NCBI GenBank assembly: GCA_027056825.1 | Contig: JALUJS010000590.1 | Span: forward strand, 1 to 7,155 | Direction: 5' to 3' | DNA: 7,155 nucleotides | From: Candidatus Krumholzibacteriia bacterium | GTDB lineage: Bacteria; Krumholzibacteriota; Krumholzibacteriia; LZORAL124-64-63 | Shown: positions 5,261 to 7,155 of the stretch, one piece after another | How the letters are laid out: each line of letters begins with the position of its first letter | Numbering within the stretch: the first letter of the stretch is position 1 | Notes under the pieces: model-generated | Told to the model about the DNA's origin: nothing | The model's database searches: none | The model's input: the letters and a program-made list of their open reading frames with translations, nothing else | Translations under genes and position numbers: made by a program

Positions 5261-6355
5261 GTGCCACACGTTCTGCTGGACAACACGCTGTACGGCGACC
5301 AGACCCTGCGCGACCACTTGCGGTCGTGGGGTCTGACGTGCGGCCTGTGGGACGGCCGGGACCCCGGGGCTGTCCTGCCGGGAATCTGGGAGTGCGACAC
5401 CCTGCTGGTGGGACCGGAGACGGCGCGGGACCTCCCGTGGCCGGCCCGCGGGGAGAACGCCGGCCCCCTTGCCCCCATCCTCGGCTGGGACGGCGACCGT
5501 GCCTTTGCGCCGCGAAAGGCGCCCGGCCGGACACGAGTTCCGGTCTCGGGCGGGGGAGGGCTGCTGGCTTCGCTCCAGGTCTGCGTGGCCCATGCCGGTG
5601 GGCTGCGGGACTTCAAGGGGTCGGTGCCGGTGCTCGAATCCAATCCCCTGCGGGTGATCGGCCATGAACTGCTGACGCCGCTGACGGCCGTGCGCACGGC
5701 CCTGGAGATCCTGGACGAACAGCTGGGCGAGGACGGCCGACCGGATCCCGAGGGTTGGGAACGCGCCGGTCGCATGGTCCGGCTCGCGTTGCGCAACGCC
5801 ACGCGCCTGGGCGAAGCCCTGGACTGGAGCCGCGGCCTGGTGGACGGCGAGGCGCAGGCCAGGCAGACGAACGCCGCGGACGGTTCCTGGCGCGCGGGGC
5901 TGGGCGAGAAGCTGGCCCGCCTGGCGCCGCTTGTGACCTCGGTGGATCCGGCGGAACTGCCCGCTGACCCCGAGGGCGTGGCCGACCTTGCCGGGCGCAT
6001 GGTCCGTTCCCTGCGCGAGGCCCTGCCCGGTTATCCGGTGCAGTTGCACGTCTGTCACGACCGCAACGGACGGGATATCGTGCTGTGGGCCACCCCGGTG
6101 CCCGGCTCCACGCCGCCGTTGGACCAGCGGGCCCCGACCGACGACATCCCCACCTGGGATCCCTGGCGCCAGGTTCTCCAGGAGGCCACCGGCAGGAACA
6201 TCCCCTCCCATCTGCCGCGCAAACTCGACGGGGTCCTGGAAATCCGCTACCGGGACGGCGTGCCGGGTCTGGCGCTGCGTTTTGCCGCCTCGGTTCAGGA
6301 CGACGGTCCGGGTTCCCCGGGATTGGCCTTGCGGGATTCGGCGACGGTGCCATAA
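5261..6355 (+). CDS. Histidine-kinase-like protein with intact H-box but degenerate receiver and ATPase domains
   Basis: A GTG start at 5261 gives 364 residues and has a good SD (GGGGA). The open frame reaches back to 5045, but that extension looks non-coding and crosses the leader hairpin. Residues 1-115 resemble a worn receiver domain: HVLLDNTLYGDQTLRDHL, then CDTLLVGPE, where the usual phospho-Asp is Gly, then PILGW. Residues about 125-205 are a HisKA-type dimerisation helix pair with GHELLTPLTAVRTALEIL and phosphoacceptor H135. Residues about 235-345 keep the layout of a HATPase domain (ADPEG; DIVLWATPVPG; LEIRYRDGVPGLALRFA). However, the N-box Asn residues are gone (LAGRMVRSLREAL) and no DxGxG or GxGxG is seen. 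It probably cannot bind ATP. It may act as a Spo0B/ChpT-like phosphotransferase or as a pseudokinase regulator. No membrane segment is seen. The kinase gene follows after 51 nt. Confidence 0.8.
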   Translation: MPHVLLDNTLYGDQTLRDHLRSWGLTCGLWDGRDPGAVLPGIWECDTLLVGPETARDLPWPARGENAGPLAPILGWDGDRAFAPRKAPGRTRVPVSGGGGLLASLQVCVAHAGGLRDFKGSVPVLESNPLRVIGHELLTPLTAVRTALEILDEQLGEDGRPDPEGWERAGRMVRLALRNATRLGEALDWSRGLVDGEAQARQTNAADGSWRAGLGEKLARLAPLVTSVDPAELPADPEGVADLAGRMVRSLREALPGYPVQLHVCHDRNGRDIVLWATPVPGSTPPLDQRAPTDDIPTWDPWRQVLQEATGRNIPSHLPRKLDGVLEIRYRDGVPGLALRFAASVQDDGPGSPGLALRDSATVP

Positions 6356-6359
6356 TCCG

Positions 6360-6388
6360 TTTGACCCGGGCGCAGCGCCCGGGTCGAA
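6360..6388 (+). repeat. Strong inverted repeat between the two kinase-like genes
   Basis: GACCCGGGCGC (6363-6373) and GCGCCCGGGTC (6375-6385) are perfect inverted copies around one A. Outer pairs at 6360-6362/6386-6388 extend the stem to about 13 bp with a CAG loop. It begins 5 nt after the TAA of the upstream gene and ends 2 nt before the SD of the downstream gene. It lacks a U tract on the + strand, so it is more likely a processing/stability or attenuation element, or a dispersed REP-like repeat, than a strict terminator. Confidence 0.6.
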
Positions 6389-6406
6389 ACGGAGGTTGCA
6401 CCCAAG

Positions 6407-7155
6407 ATGTCCCCCCGCGAGAACCGGCCCGCAGGCTCCGCCGATGCCCGGGAACCGGGCCCCGACCACGGCCTGGAAATCGCCGCCATCGCCCATGATC
6501 TGAACCAGATGCTGACGGTCATTGCCGGCCGGATCGGCTTGTTGCGCACCTTCTCCCTGGATGAGGTGGTGTCCCGTCACCTCGAGGCGGTGGACCTGGC
6601 CTGCCGGGACGCCGCGGCCCTGGTGGGACGCCTGGCCGGAGAGGACGGCGGGGGTGACATGGACGCTCCCCGGTGCGATGTCGCTCGGGAAGCGGCCGCG
6701 GCGGCGGAACTGGCCCTGGGTACCGATTCCGGCGTGGAGGTCGCCATCGATGGCGACGGGGCCTGGCCGGTGGCCGTTCCCGGACAGGTGGTACGGGAGG
6801 TGCTGGTCAACCTCCTGCTTAACGCCCGCGAGGCCATGGGCGGCCGCGGACGCGTAACCATGGCGGCGGAAACGGACGGCCCGATCCTTCGCCTGCGGGT
6901 TCGGGACGAGGGCCCGGGCATCGCCCCGGACCTGAAGGACCGCCTGTTCCACCGGGGCGTTTCCGGCTCCGGGAAGGACGGCCGCGGGATCGGACTGGCC
7001 GGCTGTCGGCTCCTGCTTCAGCGCTGGGGCGGGGGATTGGACCTCGAGGACCACGACGGTTCCGGCGCGGTGTTCGTCCTGGAACTGCCGCGCGCCGACG
7101 AGTCCACGGCGGGGACGGACCTCGCCGCACCCGCAACACCCGCGATACCCGCAAC
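6407..7155 (+). CDS. Soluble sensor histidine kinase (3' end cut by window)
   Basis: The first 249 residues are seen and the frame is open at the window edge. The ATG has GGAGG (6391-6395) 11 nt upstream, a slightly long spacing. Residues 24-75 are a HisKA-type segment with IAHDLNQMLTVIAGRIGLL (phosphoacceptor H30), the AHDxNxxL form typical of NtrB-like and hybrid kinases. The ATPase domain spans about residues 105-229: N-box EVLVNLLLNAREAM (N135, N139), G1 RDEGPGIAPD (D167), F-box LFHRGVSG, G2 GRGIGLAG, ending in VFVLELP. All catalytic boxes are present, so it should autophosphorylate. There is no membrane segment or sensor domain before the H-box, so signal input must come from a partner, plausibly the kinase-like protein just upstream. 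After residue 229 the chain becomes an Ala/Pro/Thr linker, which suggests a further domain such as a receiver beyond the window. Confidence 0.93.
   Translation, partial: MSPRENRPAGSADAREPGPDHGLEIAAIAHDLNQMLTVIAGRIGLLRTFSLDEVVSRHLEAVDLACRDAAALVGRLAGEDGGGDMDAPRCDVAREAAAAAELALGTDSGVEVAIDGDGAWPVAVPGQVVREVLVNLLLNAREAMGGRGRVTMAAETDGPILRLRVRDEGPGIAPDLKDRLFHRGVSGSGKDGRGIGLAGCRLLLQRWGGGLDLEDHDGSGAVFVLELPRADESTAGTDLAAPATPAIPA
7127..7153 (+). repeat. Three 9-nt tandem near-repeats in the kinase linker
   Basis: The units GCACCCGCA, ACACCCGCG and ATACCCGCA follow one another in frame and encode (A/T/I)-P-A. They form a low-complexity linker at the window edge; further copies may lie beyond it. Such arrays can vary in copy number between strains. 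Confidence 0.5.

Noticed and set aside
5219..7054. Long minus-strand open frame (611 codons)
   Set aside because: It mirrors two clear histidine-kinase-type genes on the + strand. Its translation is low-complexity Gly/Arg/Gln/Pro with no motif, as expected opposite GC-rich genes.
1..7155. CRISPR array, tRNA, rRNA, insertion sequence or attachment site
   Set aside because: No regularly spaced repeats, cloverleaf or transposase-like frame was seen on either strand.

Overview
This GC-rich window (high G/C at third codon positions) comes from a bacterium that makes periplasmic multiheme cytochromes and, by inference, selenoproteins. All supported genes lie on the + strand. No phylogenetic marker is present. 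The gene style (decaheme-free multiheme/metallophosphatase fusion, Ala/Pro-rich linkers, a leaderless promoter, zinc-ribbon plus Tudor-like proteins) would fit an uncultured GC-rich lineage of the Krumholzibacteriota/Eisenbacteria type or a deltaproteobacterial-grade group, but that is only a guess.

Region 1 (1-2263). A leader with a possible -10 box and an SD-overlapping hairpin precedes a 454-residue exported protein (106-1470). Its reading frame is interrupted by one in-frame TGA at codon 60. The TGA sits where related UshA-type proteins have the second Cys of a PCGC motif, the frame continues into the conserved GGLARR block, and a SECIS-like hairpin lies 20-39 nt beyond it. I read it as selenocysteine, so the gene is a Sec-containing metallophosphatase-like/tetraheme cytochrome c fusion, resembling the family I remember as 'multiheme c-type cytochrome (seleno)protein ExtKL'. 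An overlapping gene (1439-2263) encodes a second exported protein of unknown function.

Region 2 (2260-3129). A near-consensus extended -10 promoter places the predicted transcription start on the ATG of a DEDDh 3'-5' exonuclease with an N-terminal winged-helix-like region. Its mRNA is therefore probably leaderless.

Region 3 (3166-5026). A promoter and 5' leader precede a three-gene operon: a 59-residue Cys-rich protein, a zinc-ribbon/acidic-linker/Tudor-like protein, and an exported beta-rich protein that is probably in the outer membrane. The last two genes overlap by 4 nt (ATGA).

Region 4 (5027-7155). A 234-bp structured leader precedes a protein with a degenerate receiver-like N-terminus, an intact histidine-kinase H-box and a degenerate ATPase domain (5261-6355). 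After a strong perfect hairpin comes a soluble histidine kinase with intact H, N, G1 and G2 boxes, cut by the window end (6407-7155+). The pair looks like a signalling module in which the first protein may be a phosphotransfer or pseudokinase partner of the second.

The most notable signal is the likely selenocysteine. Ordinary gene calling would miss it and would discard the signal peptide and first 74 residues.
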